From a virus: a DNA stretch of 27,669 nucleotides. Shown in pieces: positions 21,353 to 27,249 of this stretch. Location of the stretch: IMG/VR virus record IMGVR_UViG_3300032323_001460, positions 1 through 27,669 of that record; one strand, written 5' to 3'. Below the pieces are notes generated by a model. It searched no databases and had not been told where the DNA came from. It saw only the letters and a list, made by a program, of their open reading frames with translations. Each line of letters begins with the position of its first letter. The stretch's first letter is position 1. A program made the translations under genes and the position numbers.

Positions 21353-21391
21353 ATAGGTAGTAAGTCTAGGTATTCCAACAGTAGGTTTCCG

Positions 21392-21706
21392 ATGCCAAAC
21401 CAGTATAAAGAAAAGAAATGTCCGGTATGTAATTCGTCACATAGAAAGAGAGGCGCTTATTGCTCTCAGTCTTGTGCTAATTCTAACCAGACCAAATCAC
21501 CTGAACATGTAAAGAAGATAAAGAAGTCCATTGCAGAGTATCAGTCCTCACCAGAAGGACTTGCTAATGCTCAGAGACAATCACTAAGGGCTTCTGCTAT
21601 GCGAAACGATGAACCGCTGCCTGTTACACTAGAAGATTTTGCAGTAGACCTTCCAGATTTTCCGCCAGAGTTACCCGAAGGTTACGATAGAGCCGATAAC
21701 TGGTAA
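21392..21706 (+). CDS. Small zinc-finger protein with phage Ser-rich linker
   Basis: A 104-aa protein. The N-terminus is a compact zinc knuckle, KKCPVCNSSHRKRGAYCSQSC, continuing into a helix with SPEHVKKIKKSIAEYQSS; the C-terminus is acidic and Pro-rich (DFAVDLPDFPPELPEGYD). Several T4-like phages carry such CPVC...YCSxSC proteins near homing endonucleases, where they may help DNA binding. It is the last gene of the long operon; a 39-base gap precedes it. Confidence 0.6.
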   Translation: MPNQYKEKKCPVCNSSHRKRGAYCSQSCANSNQTKSPEHVKKIKKSIAEYQSSPEGLANAQRQSLRASAMRNDEPLPVTLEDFAVDLPDFPPELPEGYDRADNW

Positions 21707-21776
21707 TTCCCTCCCCGTACCACCCCTCCAGTATACCACAGAACCACCGAAAAGTCAAGTAGTACCGCTGTGCGAC

Positions 21777-21794
21777 TGTTGCTTTCCTACAACA
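21777..21794 (+). repeat. Inverted-repeat element, copy 1 (TGTTG-N8-CAACA)
   Basis: TGTTGCTTTCCTACAACA, the first of three 18-base elements (also at 22629 and 26510), lies 29 bases before the -35 box of the promoter at 21824. The rest of the 152-base gap 21707-21858 holds no gene. Confidence 0.6.
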
Positions 21795-21823
21795 CCTCGA
21801 GGAATCAATAGGTTAGCAGAGGC

Positions 21824-21852
21824 TTGACAATTGCCTCATTTGGGCATATAAT
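21824..21852 (+). promoter_or_regulatory. Perfect-consensus sigma70-type promoter
   Basis: TTGACA at 21824-21829, 17 bases, TATAAT at 21847-21852. The start of transcription is expected at about 21859, the A of the GIY-YIG ATG, which implies a leaderless transcript. Confidence 0.85.
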
Positions 21853-21858
21853 GGCTAC

Positions 21859-22170
21859 ATGATGAGAAAAAAGCGTTCCGACCGAAATTATGTCCTCTAC
21901 GCTATAACAGCGGAGACTGGTGATTCCTATATCGGACTTACAGTTGCTCAGGGACAAGCATTTTTGCGGTCTGTGAAAGTGCGGGTTCAGAAGCATCTAA
22001 GCCGTGCCCGTAAGGAGAATAAGAGCTGGACTCTATATTCTTTTTTGCGTGAGAATCCCGAAGTTGCTTTACAGTATGAGGTTTTGGAAGTGGTAAGAGG
22101 TCGTAAGCCTGCGTACCAGAGAGAGCGAGAGTTAATCGCTGAGTTTGAACCGAATTTGAATACATTTTAA
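21859..22170 (+). CDS. Small GIY-YIG endonuclease-like protein
   Basis: A 103-aa protein with a complete GIY-YIG core: YVLYAIT (the GIY strand), SYIGLT (YIG), the R/H helix around VQKHLSRARK, and YQRERELIAEF with the catalytic-position Glu. It lacks any extra DNA-binding domain. The start at 21859 or 21862 (ATGATG) has no ribosome site but coincides with the predicted transcription start. It could be a homing or host-DNA-degrading nuclease; no target is evident. Confidence 0.8.
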   Translation: MMRKKRSDRNYVLYAITAETGDSYIGLTVAQGQAFLRSVKVRVQKHLSRARKENKSWTLYSFLRENPEVALQYEVLEVVRGRKPAYQRERELIAEFEPNLNTF

Positions 22171-22180
22171 GGAGTTGAAC

Positions 22181-22402
22181 ATGGGTTGGAATAAAGACGG
22201 AAGCACTATCAAGGCCGAATATATGGGCCAAGAGGTTGTTGGTGTTGTCCTTGATAGCCGTGTAAAGTATGGCGGTAAGGTCCAATACCGTGTGCAGTTG
22301 GATGAACCTGTGATGCTCCGTTGGAGGAATGAATTGACGGAGATTTTACTGATTGATGAGAATGAATTAATTGCTGACTTTGGAGTGATGGAAAATGCCT
22401 GA
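22181..22402 (+). CDS. Conserved hypothetical phage protein
   Basis: A 73-aa small beta-barrel-like protein from the ATG at 22181, with AAGGAG 6 bases upstream. WNKDGSTIKAEYMGQEVVGV followed by SRVKYGGKVQYRVQLDEP is a pattern I know from T4-like marine phages, where it is unannotated. It might be an SH3-like or Tudor-like fold. It overlaps the next gene by 8 bases. Confidence 0.65.
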   Translation: MGWNKDGSTIKAEYMGQEVVGVVLDSRVKYGGKVQYRVQLDEPVMLRWRNELTEILLIDENELIADFGVMENA

Positions 22403-22592
22403 TATTGATAGAATAAACGAGCTATGCCGTGAGATTGCCGAAGAAACCATGGAAGATGAAATGGCAGCCCTGGTCGAGGAACTAGAGGAACTGGAACTGG
22501 ATAATATGATGTTAGCACTAGGTCCTAGGGCTTATGGTCCTGATGCAGGTGCCGATGATTCTGGTGGTTTATTCTATTGGGATTTAAAGTGA
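22395..22592 (+). CDS. Acidic hypothetical protein
   Basis: A 65-aa very acidic product (REIAEETMEDEMAALVEELE) with a Gly/Asp C-terminal part ending in GGLFYWDLK. DNA-mimicry is conceivable for such an acidic helix but nothing supports it further. It overlaps the preceding gene by 8 bases and ends the transcription unit from 21824. Confidence 0.55.
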   Translation: MPDIDRINELCREIAEETMEDEMAALVEELEELELDNMMLALGPRAYGPDAGADDSGGLFYWDLK

Positions 22593-22628
22593 GTGTTCAC
22601 TAACATTAGGCCTACGGAAATGCATAAA

Positions 22629-22646
22629 TGTTGTTTTCCTGCAACA
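22629..22646 (+). repeat. Inverted-repeat element, copy 2 (TGTTG-N8-CAACA)
   Basis: TGTTGTTTTCCTGCAACA lies 25 bases before the -35 box at 22672. It differs from copy 1 at two positions. The gap 22593-22735 otherwise contains only the promoter. Confidence 0.6.
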
Positions 22647-22671
22647 ATCCAAAAAAGATGGTTCCTGCTGG

Positions 22672-22700
22672 TTGACAATTCGGCATTCCTATGAGATACT
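22672..22700 (+). promoter_or_regulatory. Sigma70-type promoter
   Basis: TTGACA at 22672-22677, 17 bases, GATACT at 22695-22700. The region around the -35 box (GCTGGTTGACAATTCGGCA) is identical to that of the promoter at 26545. The leader before the ATG at 22736 has an AAGGA site. Confidence 0.7.
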
Positions 22701-22735
22701 ATCCATACTGAATGATTAATTGAAAAGGAAAAAAT

Positions 22736-23044
22736 ATGTCGAACTTTGTTTTTGCTTGTGCTTCTGTGAATGGTCTTACTCTTGCTCAAAAGCGTGAAAC
22801 CGTGATTGCTCTCCGTGCCTCTATCAAAGCTGAAGTTGCTGCTCGTAAGGCAACCAAGATTGCTGGTAAGGAAGCTCGTGCTAAGTTGCGTGCTGAAAAG
22901 GTTGCTGCTCGTGCTGCCAAGAAAGCCGAGAAAATCGCTGCTCTTGAAGCTAAACTTGCCGCTTTAAAGAACCCTGTTGGTATCGCTGCTAAGAAAGCAA
23001 ATAAGAAACCATCTAAGGTTACTGTTTTGAAAATGGCTGCTTAA
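22736..23044 (+). CDS. Ala/Lys-rich basic protein (histone H1-like composition)
   Basis: A 102-aa protein. Residues about 24-102 are almost wholly Ala, Lys, Arg and Glu (KAEVAARKATKIAGKEARAK, ending in a KKANKKPSKV patch). The pattern is close to bacterial histone H1-like and AlgP-type proteins, so DNA or RNA coating is the simplest idea. The codons (GCT, CGT, AAG, GAA) suggest strong expression, matching the strong promoter and AAGGA site. Composition bias alone cannot prove a nucleoid role. Confidence 0.7.
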   Translation: MSNFVFACASVNGLTLAQKRETVIALRASIKAEVAARKATKIAGKEARAKLRAEKVAARAAKKAEKIAALEAKLAALKNPVGIAAKKANKKPSKVTVLKMAA

Positions 23045-23059
23045 TAAGGAAATTAATCT

Positions 23060-23389
23060 ATGATGCTCGTTATCCGCACACAATACATGGAGAACTATGG
23101 CGCCCACGATTGGGATGGCCAAGGTGAATGTCCTCAGTATTGGAAGATGAAAGGTGGTAGCGAGTATAAGATTACCAATGTTCCGTTGAATATTGATTAC
23201 CAAGAGGTAGTCTCCATGGCGAATGTGGAGAAGGATAATGAATATTGCCGTGAGTATATCCTTGACTGGTCTATGGAAGCTGATGATTACCTCTCTTGGT
23301 TCGAAAAGAGCCAATTAGAATATGATGGTAGCATTGCTTGTAAAGAGCCCATCATAGAATATTCCGAACTCAATGGAGAATATGCATGA
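23060..23389 (+). CDS. Conserved phage protein (YMENYGAHDWDGQGECPQYW)
   Basis: A 109-aa protein whose N-terminus, VIRTQYMENYGAHDWDGQG then CPQYWKMKGG, is a sequence pattern I recognise in many unrelated phages, always without a function. The acidic middle and C-terminus follow. AAGGA lies 9 bases before the ATG at 23060; the next codon is also ATG. It is co-transcribed with the basic protein upstream. Confidence 0.7.
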   Translation: MMLVIRTQYMENYGAHDWDGQGECPQYWKMKGGSEYKITNVPLNIDYQEVVSMANVEKDNEYCREYILDWSMEADDYLSWFEKSQLEYDGSIACKEPIIEYSELNGEYA

Positions 23390-23403
23390 TAGTTGGAGAA
23401 GTA

Positions 23404-23472
23404 ATGAGCATCTGGCCAATCCTGAACCAGATTAGCGTATTGATACAAGGAAATATAGAATGGGAAAAATGA
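23404..23472 (+). CDS. Possible 22-aa microprotein
   Basis: A 22-aa frame (MSIWPILNQISVLIQGNIEW then EK), hydrophobic and mildly amphipathic, with GGAG five bases before the ATG. Its stop overlaps an in-frame ATG of the following gene. The good ribosome site argues for translation; size argues for caution. Confidence 0.4.
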   Translation: MSIWPILNQISVLIQGNIEWEK

Positions 23473-23612
23473 AAGAATTAGTAATGAGTATTTGTGAAGC
23501 CTATGATTATGAGGGCTTGACTATAATGGAACTAGCCAATCGATTTGAAATGACCGAGGCGGCTATCATAGAGGTGCTGACTAATTATAGCGACACTTTC
23601 GGAGTGGTATAA
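23460..23612 (+). CDS. 50-aa HTH-like small protein
   Basis: A 50-aa product with ICEAYDYEGLTIMELANRFE followed by MTEAAIIEVLTNY, matching a helix-turn-helix (T-x-x-ELA-x-RF-x-M...AIIEVL). AAGGA lies 8 bases before the ATG at 23460; the ATG at 23469 is an alternative. It could be a small DNA-binding regulator. Its TAA overlaps the -10 box of the promoter for the structured leader that follows. Confidence 0.6.
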   Translation: MGKMKELVMSICEAYDYEGLTIMELANRFEMTEAAIIEVLTNYSDTFGVV

Positions 23613-23613
23613 T
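23605..23613 (+). promoter_or_regulatory. Extended -10 promoter (TGG-TATAAT)
   Basis: TGG directly before a consensus TATAAT (23608-23613), with no good -35 box. Transcription would start at about 23620 and run through the structured region to the genes from 23779 onward. Confidence 0.55.
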
Positions 23614-23617
23614 ATAG

Positions 23618-23756
23618 GCGAAAAGTAGCGGTGGAACAGTCGGAAAAGGATTGTTAAAGTAGGTCTACTTTTGCTTAACAATCCATTCGCTGTCTCTTTT
23701 CTTAGGCAAATTTCGATTGCCTGGCTTCGGTTAGCCAAAAAAATTTTCCGGCCAGG
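23618..23756 (+). ncRNA. Candidate structured leader RNA with pseudoknot potential
   Basis: The 166-base gap has no ORF but dense complementarity. (1) GGATTGTTAA (23648-23657) pairs perfectly with TTAACAATCC (23675-23684). (2) Its loop holds CTACTTTTGC (23665-23674), which pairs with GC-g-AAAAGTAG (23618-23628), forming an H-type pseudoknot. A local AGTAG/CTACT pairing inside the loop competes. (3) GGCAA/TTGCC (23705-23721). (4) CCTGGC-tt-CGG (23720-23730) pairs with CCGGCCAGG (23748-23756). A ribosome site and a 30-aa gene follow at once. It could be a regulatory leader or a stand-alone RNA. Confidence 0.5.
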
Positions 23757-23778
23757 AAATCACTTATAGGAGTTGGTT

Positions 23779-23871
23779 ATGAATATCGAAGGTTTTCTAT
23801 TATACTATATTGTGCGACCGCTGATAATCGTGTTTGCCCTTATAGTTTTCATTTCTGGATTCTTTCTATGA
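23779..23871 (+). CDS. 30-aa membrane microprotein
   Basis: The 30-residue product is nearly all hydrophobic (FLLYYIVRPLIIVFALIVFI) and should span the membrane once. AGGAG is placed 5 bases before the ATG. Its stop overlaps the next ATG (ATGA). The first four residues, MNIE, and 13 bases around them are repeated at the start of the next gene. Toxic-peptide or membrane-stress functions are possible. Confidence 0.55.
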   Translation: MNIEGFLLYYIVRPLIIVFALIVFISGFFL

Positions 23872-24086
23872 ATATCGAAATTCAAGGTCTGACACCTAAA
23901 CAGATAGCACTATGCGATATTATGTGGGCAATTGAAAGTAAAGAGGGAGTGCAAAGGTTTATATCTTCACTACCTATGAATGACCAGAGGGATTGTCATT
24001 CACTCATAGAATGTATGCAATGGGCGTTCCTTGATGAGGTACAGAGTATTGATGAAGCCAAAGATATTTTACAAAGGTTTATATGA
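23868..24086 (+). CDS. Conserved hypothetical phage protein
   Basis: A 72-aa acidic helical protein (LTPKQIALCDIMWAIESKEG, then QRFISSLPMNDQRD and a LDEVQSIDEAKDIL end). The LTPxQ...LxDIxWxxxSxExVxxFIxSLP pattern is known to me as a common unannotated family in phages. 4-base overlaps at both ends. Confidence 0.65.
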   Translation: MNIEIQGLTPKQIALCDIMWAIESKEGVQRFISSLPMNDQRDCHSLIECMQWAFLDEVQSIDEAKDILQRFI

Positions 24087-24241
24087 ATGAAATACTGTTT
24101 TTACTCAATCTGACATTTATGATTCTTTGCGGTAAATGGGCAATGGAATGTTTCGAAGATGAGGAGCGCCAGATAATTGGGTGGTTATATCTGTTTGTCT
24201 CGGCATGGAATGCAGCCTCTCTGGCGGCAATGATATTTTAA
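24083..24241 (+). CDS. Small two-span membrane protein
   Basis: A 52-aa product with two hydrophobic segments (LFLLNLTFMILCGKWA at about 5-20; GWLYLFVSAWNAASLAAMIF to the end) separated by an acidic loop (ECFEDEERQ). It overlaps the previous gene by ATGA and ends just before the promoter at 24246. Function unknown. Confidence 0.6.
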   Translation: MNEILFLLNLTFMILCGKWAMECFEDEERQIIGWLYLFVSAWNAASLAAMIF

Positions 24242-24245
24242 GAGC

Positions 24246-24274
24246 TTGACGGAGTGGCGGAGACAGAATATAAT
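24246..24274 (+). promoter_or_regulatory. Sigma70-type promoter
   Basis: TTGACG at 24246-24251, 17 bases, consensus TATAAT at 24269-24274. A small TGCG/CGCA hairpin overlaps the expected start of transcription. Confidence 0.75.
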
Positions 24275-24307
24275 TGCGGTGTCGCATTGAAAGGTTAGGA
24301 TTAAAGA

Positions 24308-24430
24308 ATGAAACCCACATTGTTATATTATTTGTTTGACGGTAAAAGATTCGAAAGCGGTAAGCGTTTTGGAATGTATAAATTTACTGCCACTAAATGG
24401 CGTATCATGTATGACTTACCTCGGAATTAA
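24308..24430 (+). CDS. 40-aa hypothetical protein
   Basis: A 40-aa basic, aromatic product (TLLYYLFDGKRFESGKRFGM, then TKWRIMYDLPRN). A purine-rich AGGATTAAAG site precedes the ATG, and a strong promoter lies 34 bases upstream. No family recognised. Confidence 0.5.
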   Translation: MKPTLLYYLFDGKRFESGKRFGMYKFTATKWRIMYDLPRN

Positions 24431-24433
24431 TGT

Positions 24434-24721
24434 ATGAAGAACTTTAGAAATAACTCGATTACCGGAATCTATGAATCCCAAGGATTGAGTAAAGTGAACC
24501 TCCATTTTAGTGAATGGTGGAATGGAGAAGGTATGGATTTTACCTTTGATGAAAAGAGTCCTATTTCCCTCCATGGCGAAGAACTCCATGCTCTGATTGT
24601 ATCGGCGATTGTGACTGGTATGGTCGATATTGGAACTGTAATGGAAGATGTTGCCGATATGAAAATGGAATCGAAACAAAGAGAAGCCGCCATTGAGGCG
24701 ATAAGGAGTAAATATGTCTGA
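24434..24721 (+). CDS. Conserved phage protein (SEWWNGEGMDFTFDE)
   Basis: A 95-aa protein. KVNLHFSEWWNGEGMDFTFD at about residues 20-39, followed by ISLHGEELHALIVSAIVTGM and a C-terminal charged helix with ESKQREAAIEAIR, is a well-preserved family pattern seen in many phages; no function is known to me. It starts three bases after the previous stop and overlaps the next gene by 8 bases. Confidence 0.7.
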   Translation: MKNFRNNSITGIYESQGLSKVNLHFSEWWNGEGMDFTFDEKSPISLHGEELHALIVSAIVTGMVDIGTVMEDVADMKMESKQREAAIEAIRSKYV

Positions 24722-24923
24722 GGTAAAAGTAAATAATTCGAATGGTATTGGATTTGGTGGTCTTTTGGCCATTGTCTTTATTACCTTAAAACTAACGGGA
24801 TATATCGATTGGTCTTGGTGGTGGGTATTGGCGCCACTCTGGATTCCAATTGCGATTGTAATAGTGATTATTCTAATTCTTGCTATAACTGGTGCGAATA
24901 TAAAACAGCGCCGGAACCGTTGA
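24714..24923 (+). CDS. Small two-span membrane protein (IDWSWWWVLAPLWIP family)
   Basis: A 69-aa product with two membrane helices (FGGLLAIVFITLKLTG; WWWVLAPLWIPIAIVIVIIL) and a basic tail (KQRRNR). GLL-x-IVFI-x-LKLTG...WSWWWVLAPLWIP is a widespread phage/bacterial motif, often labelled 'transmembrane fragile-X-F-associated protein' in annotation; that label says nothing about function. Overlaps the previous gene by 8 bases. Confidence 0.65.
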   Translation: MSEVKVNNSNGIGFGGLLAIVFITLKLTGYIDWSWWWVLAPLWIPIAIVIVIILILAITGANIKQRRNR

Positions 24924-24944
24924 GGTAAATATGTTGCGCCTGTC

Positions 24945-24973
24945 TTGACAAAGTGGTAAGAATGTAGTATTCT
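24945..24973 (+). promoter_or_regulatory. Sigma70-type promoter for the exported pair
   Basis: TTGACA at 24945-24950, 17 bases, TATTCT at 24968-24973. A GGAG site lies before the lipoprotein ATG at 25007. Confidence 0.7.
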
Positions 24974-25006
24974 GTAAACTGTGAAATTTATATTATGGAG
25001 TTTTAA

Positions 25007-25552
25007 ATGTTAAAGAAATTAGCCGTAGTCTCGGCAGTAGTTTTACTCTCGGCATGTTCTAGTTTGCCATTTGGTGATAAACGAATTGAGAAAAACGATT
25101 CGGTAACCTCTGAGTTTATGGGTGGTGAAATCAAAATCACTTATGACAAAGAAGGTAAGTTCCAATCTATGACGGCATCTGGTTCTGCCCGTATGACCAA
25201 TACTCTCCCATCTGGACAAGAAGAAGCGTTCATTATCGCTAAACTCCGTGCCCAGCAAAAGATGGTCGAGTTTATGAAGAATGAGTTGGACTCTGAGCGC
25301 TTCAAGAAAACAGTCTATGAATCTCTCCAAGAAGGTCTGACCCGTAATGGTCAATCTGAAAATGAGATTAATTCAAAGATTGCATCCAATGTGCAAGAAG
25401 ATATCAAGACCAAGTCTAAAGGTATTCTCAAAGGTGTTCATATCGAATCCAAATCATTTGACACACAAACCCAAACTGTTCTGGTCGTAGTAAAGACTGG
25501 CGTGAAAGAAGTTGCAGCTGCAAATCAAGTCCGTGCCCTAATGGGTAACTGA
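25007..25552 (+). CDS. LPP20-like lipoprotein
   Basis: A 181-aa protein with a type II signal peptide (lipobox LSAC, Cys17). The mature region starts with a beta segment (GGEIKITYDKEGKFQSMT), then AFIIAKLRAQQKMVEFMKNE and a helical part, then VHIESKSFDTQTQTVLVVVK. The 'alpha helix then beta ending in conserved V-x-V-x-x-G' layout matches LPP20-type envelope lipoproteins. It would be tethered to a host membrane, probably the outer one. It is followed one base later by the FlgT-like gene. Confidence 0.6.
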   Translation: MLKKLAVVSAVVLLSACSSLPFGDKRIEKNDSVTSEFMGGEIKITYDKEGKFQSMTASGSARMTNTLPSGQEEAFIIAKLRAQQKMVEFMKNELDSERFKKTVYESLQEGLTRNGQSENEINSKIASNVQEDIKTKSKGILKGVHIESKSFDTQTQTVLVVVKTGVKEVAAANQVRALMGN

Positions 25553-25553
25553 T

Positions 25554-26507
25554 ATGAGGAAACTCCTGATTGGATGCCTGTTCGTGGCATCCTCAGTATC
25601 AGCCCAAACTTTCACACCACTTGAATATGTCGCATTAATCTTCAAAGGCATCCAATTCTCCATGAGTGAATCGGTGCCCGAAGAAATCACAGTTACATCC
25701 AAAGGTGTTGGAAAAAATCAAAACGAAGCCGTTGAATCTGCATTAAATTCTGCGGTTCAGAAAGCGGTAGGTGTTTTGGTTCTATCTGACCAAACTGTAA
25801 GAAACGACCAAGTGATTCGAAACCTGGTGGCATCTTATTCTTCTGGCGTTGTCAATTCATATAAGATTGATAACTGCCAAAAAGATAAATCGGTGTCCTG
25901 TACCGTAACCGCAAAAGTTTCGCCATTGAAGTTTATGAGAAAACTACAAGGTGATTCACAAACGATACAGGTGAATGGTAGTGACTTGTTAATGAAACAC
26001 CAAACGGCAAAAACTGCCTTGATTCAAAGAGAAAAGGTAACTCAATATTACTTTTCTCAAATTCGGCAGTCCGGCCTGGATGTGATAATTCGAGAGGTCA
26101 AAGTTGTGCCATCGGATTCTCAATTGGTTCGCCTGATGGTTGATTACGAAGTCAAATGGAATCCTGAATACAAAAAGGAGATATTGCGATTTCTGCAACG
26201 GCTCGAAAAAGATTCTGCCAATGATGGCGGACACCAGGTATACATTCAATGGGCACCTACAGGTTTCTTTAACAACCGAGTGCATATTAACACCAACAAT
26301 GTTACCATGCAAAGGACAATGTTAAAGTATATGCACGAACCAACCTATGTTCGAATCAATGAGTTAGGACTATGCGAAGATATCGGCCACAATGAAGTCT
26401 TTACCATCGATTGGTATGGCGTTCGGAGACAGCGTATCCTTGAAGTGAGTCCTGACAAGTTGCGTGGAATTCAGTCTCTCTCGGCATCGATAGGATGCGC
26501 TTCCTAG
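25554..26507 (+). CDS. Exported FlgT-N/LPP20-like protein
   Basis: A 317-aa protein with a Sec signal peptide (cleavage after VSA at about residue 17). Residues about 45-130 (TVTSKGVGKNQNEAVESALN, then a VGVLVLSDQTV segment and YSSGVVNSYKI) match the N-terminal domain shared by FlgT-like and curli-associated (CsgG-neighbour) envelope proteins. The remaining ~185 residues are beta-rich with no known domain and include C295 and C315. No ribosome site is visible, so translation is probably coupled to the lipoprotein gene. It looks like a host-derived envelope module. Confidence 0.6.
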   Translation: MRKLLIGCLFVASSVSAQTFTPLEYVALIFKGIQFSMSESVPEEITVTSKGVGKNQNEAVESALNSAVQKAVGVLVLSDQTVRNDQVIRNLVASYSSGVVNSYKIDNCQKDKSVSCTVTAKVSPLKFMRKLQGDSQTIQVNGSDLLMKHQTAKTALIQREKVTQYYFSQIRQSGLDVIIREVKVVPSDSQLVRLMVDYEVKWNPEYKKEILRFLQRLEKDSANDGGHQVYIQWAPTGFFNNRVHINTNNVTMQRTMLKYMHEPTYVRINELGLCEDIGHNEVFTIDWYGVRRQRILEVSPDKLRGIQSLSASIGCAS

Positions 26508-26509
26508 AC

Positions 26510-26527
26510 TGTTGCTTTTTTGCAACA
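26510..26527 (+). repeat. Inverted-repeat element, copy 3 (TGTTG-N8-CAACA)
   Basis: TGTTGCTTTTTTGCAACA is the most symmetric copy, with 6-bp arms TGTTGC/GCAACA and a T6 loop. It lies 17 bases before the -35 box at 26545. A short TAGGA/TCCTA hairpin precedes it at the end of the previous gene. Confidence 0.6.
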
Positions 26528-26544
26528 CCAGCCAGGAACGCTGG

Positions 26545-26573
26545 TTGACAATTCGGCAGTCCGGGTATATAAT
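26545..26573 (+). promoter_or_regulatory. Perfect-consensus sigma70-type promoter
   Basis: TTGACA at 26545-26550, 17 bases, TATAAT at 26568-26573. Start of transcription expected at about 26580, giving a short 24-base leader to the ATG at 26604. Confidence 0.85.
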
Positions 26574-26603
26574 ACTCCTATGATGATTGAGAAGGAAACG
26601 CAA

Positions 26604-26876
26604 ATGTCTGCTTTAAAAGAATACACCCTCGAAATTTACAAAACTGACCGCCGTACCAAAGAAGGTGTCCGTCTGGTTGAAAAAATTGATTTTGACCCTG
26701 TAACCAAAGATTATATTGAATCGGTTGCCGAATCAAATCGTGAAAGAGGTTTGATTGTTAAAGTTTTTGAAACCTATGTTACCAAAAAAAATCTGATTGG
26801 TGGTAAAGAATTTCAAGAGCGTTATGATACTCCGTATTATTGCTCGCCTTCCTCTGAATCCTATTGGTCAATGTAA
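26604..26876 (+). CDS. Hypothetical early protein
   Basis: A 90-aa protein from the ATG at 26604, chosen for the AAGGA eight bases before it; ATGs at 26580 and 26583 lie at the transcription start without a ribosome site. YTLEIYKTDRRTKEGVRLVE, then a helical part and a Tyr/Ser-rich end (YYCSPSSESYWSM). Conserved-looking phage sequence but no recognised family. Co-transcribed with the next gene. Confidence 0.6.
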   Translation: MSALKEYTLEIYKTDRRTKEGVRLVEKIDFDPVTKDYIESVAESNRERGLIVKVFETYVTKKNLIGGKEFQERYDTPYYCSPSSESYWSM

Positions 26877-26892
26877 TTAAGGAGATTTTATA

Positions 26893-27249
26893 ATGGCATA
26901 TATGAATCAACAAAAGAAAGCAGTTATCGCTGCTAAAGTGAAACCAATTCTTAAAAAGTATGGTTTAAAAGGTTCACTGTCGGTGCAAAATCACACCGCA
27001 ATTAGCCTGAATATTAAATCTGGTCCTATTGATTTTGGTGGTGACCGAATTCAAGTAAATACCTACTGGTTGGATGACCACTATAAAGACCGTCCTAAGG
27101 CACTTGCTGCTTTGAAAGAATTGAAAGAAGCGTTAATGGCGGCAGATTATTATGATGAGTCCGATGCTATGACTGATTATTTTAATACCGCTTATTATTT
27201 CTATATTAATGTTGGAAAATGGAATAAACCATATGTTGTTTCGGTGTAA
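26893..27249 (+). CDS. LPD29-like phage protein
   Basis: A 118-aa protein: AVIAAKVKPILKKYGLKGSL followed by HTAISLNIKSGPIDF at the N-terminus, and a C-terminal DYFNTAYYFYINVGKWNKPY. These are the hallmarks I know for the large polyvalent protein-associated domain 29 (LPD29), a stand-alone phage family of unknown function. AAGGAG precedes the ATG. The next gene overlaps its end by 17 bases. Confidence 0.7.
   Translation: MAYMNQQKKAVIAAKVKPILKKYGLKGSLSVQNHTAISLNIKSGPIDFGGDRIQVNTYWLDDHYKDRPKALAALKELKEALMAADYYDESDAMTDYFNTAYYFYINVGKWNKPYVVSV

Noticed and set aside
26520-26603. Upstream start near 26520 for the 26604 gene
   Set aside because: It would begin within the inverted repeat and promoter, upstream of the predicted transcription start.
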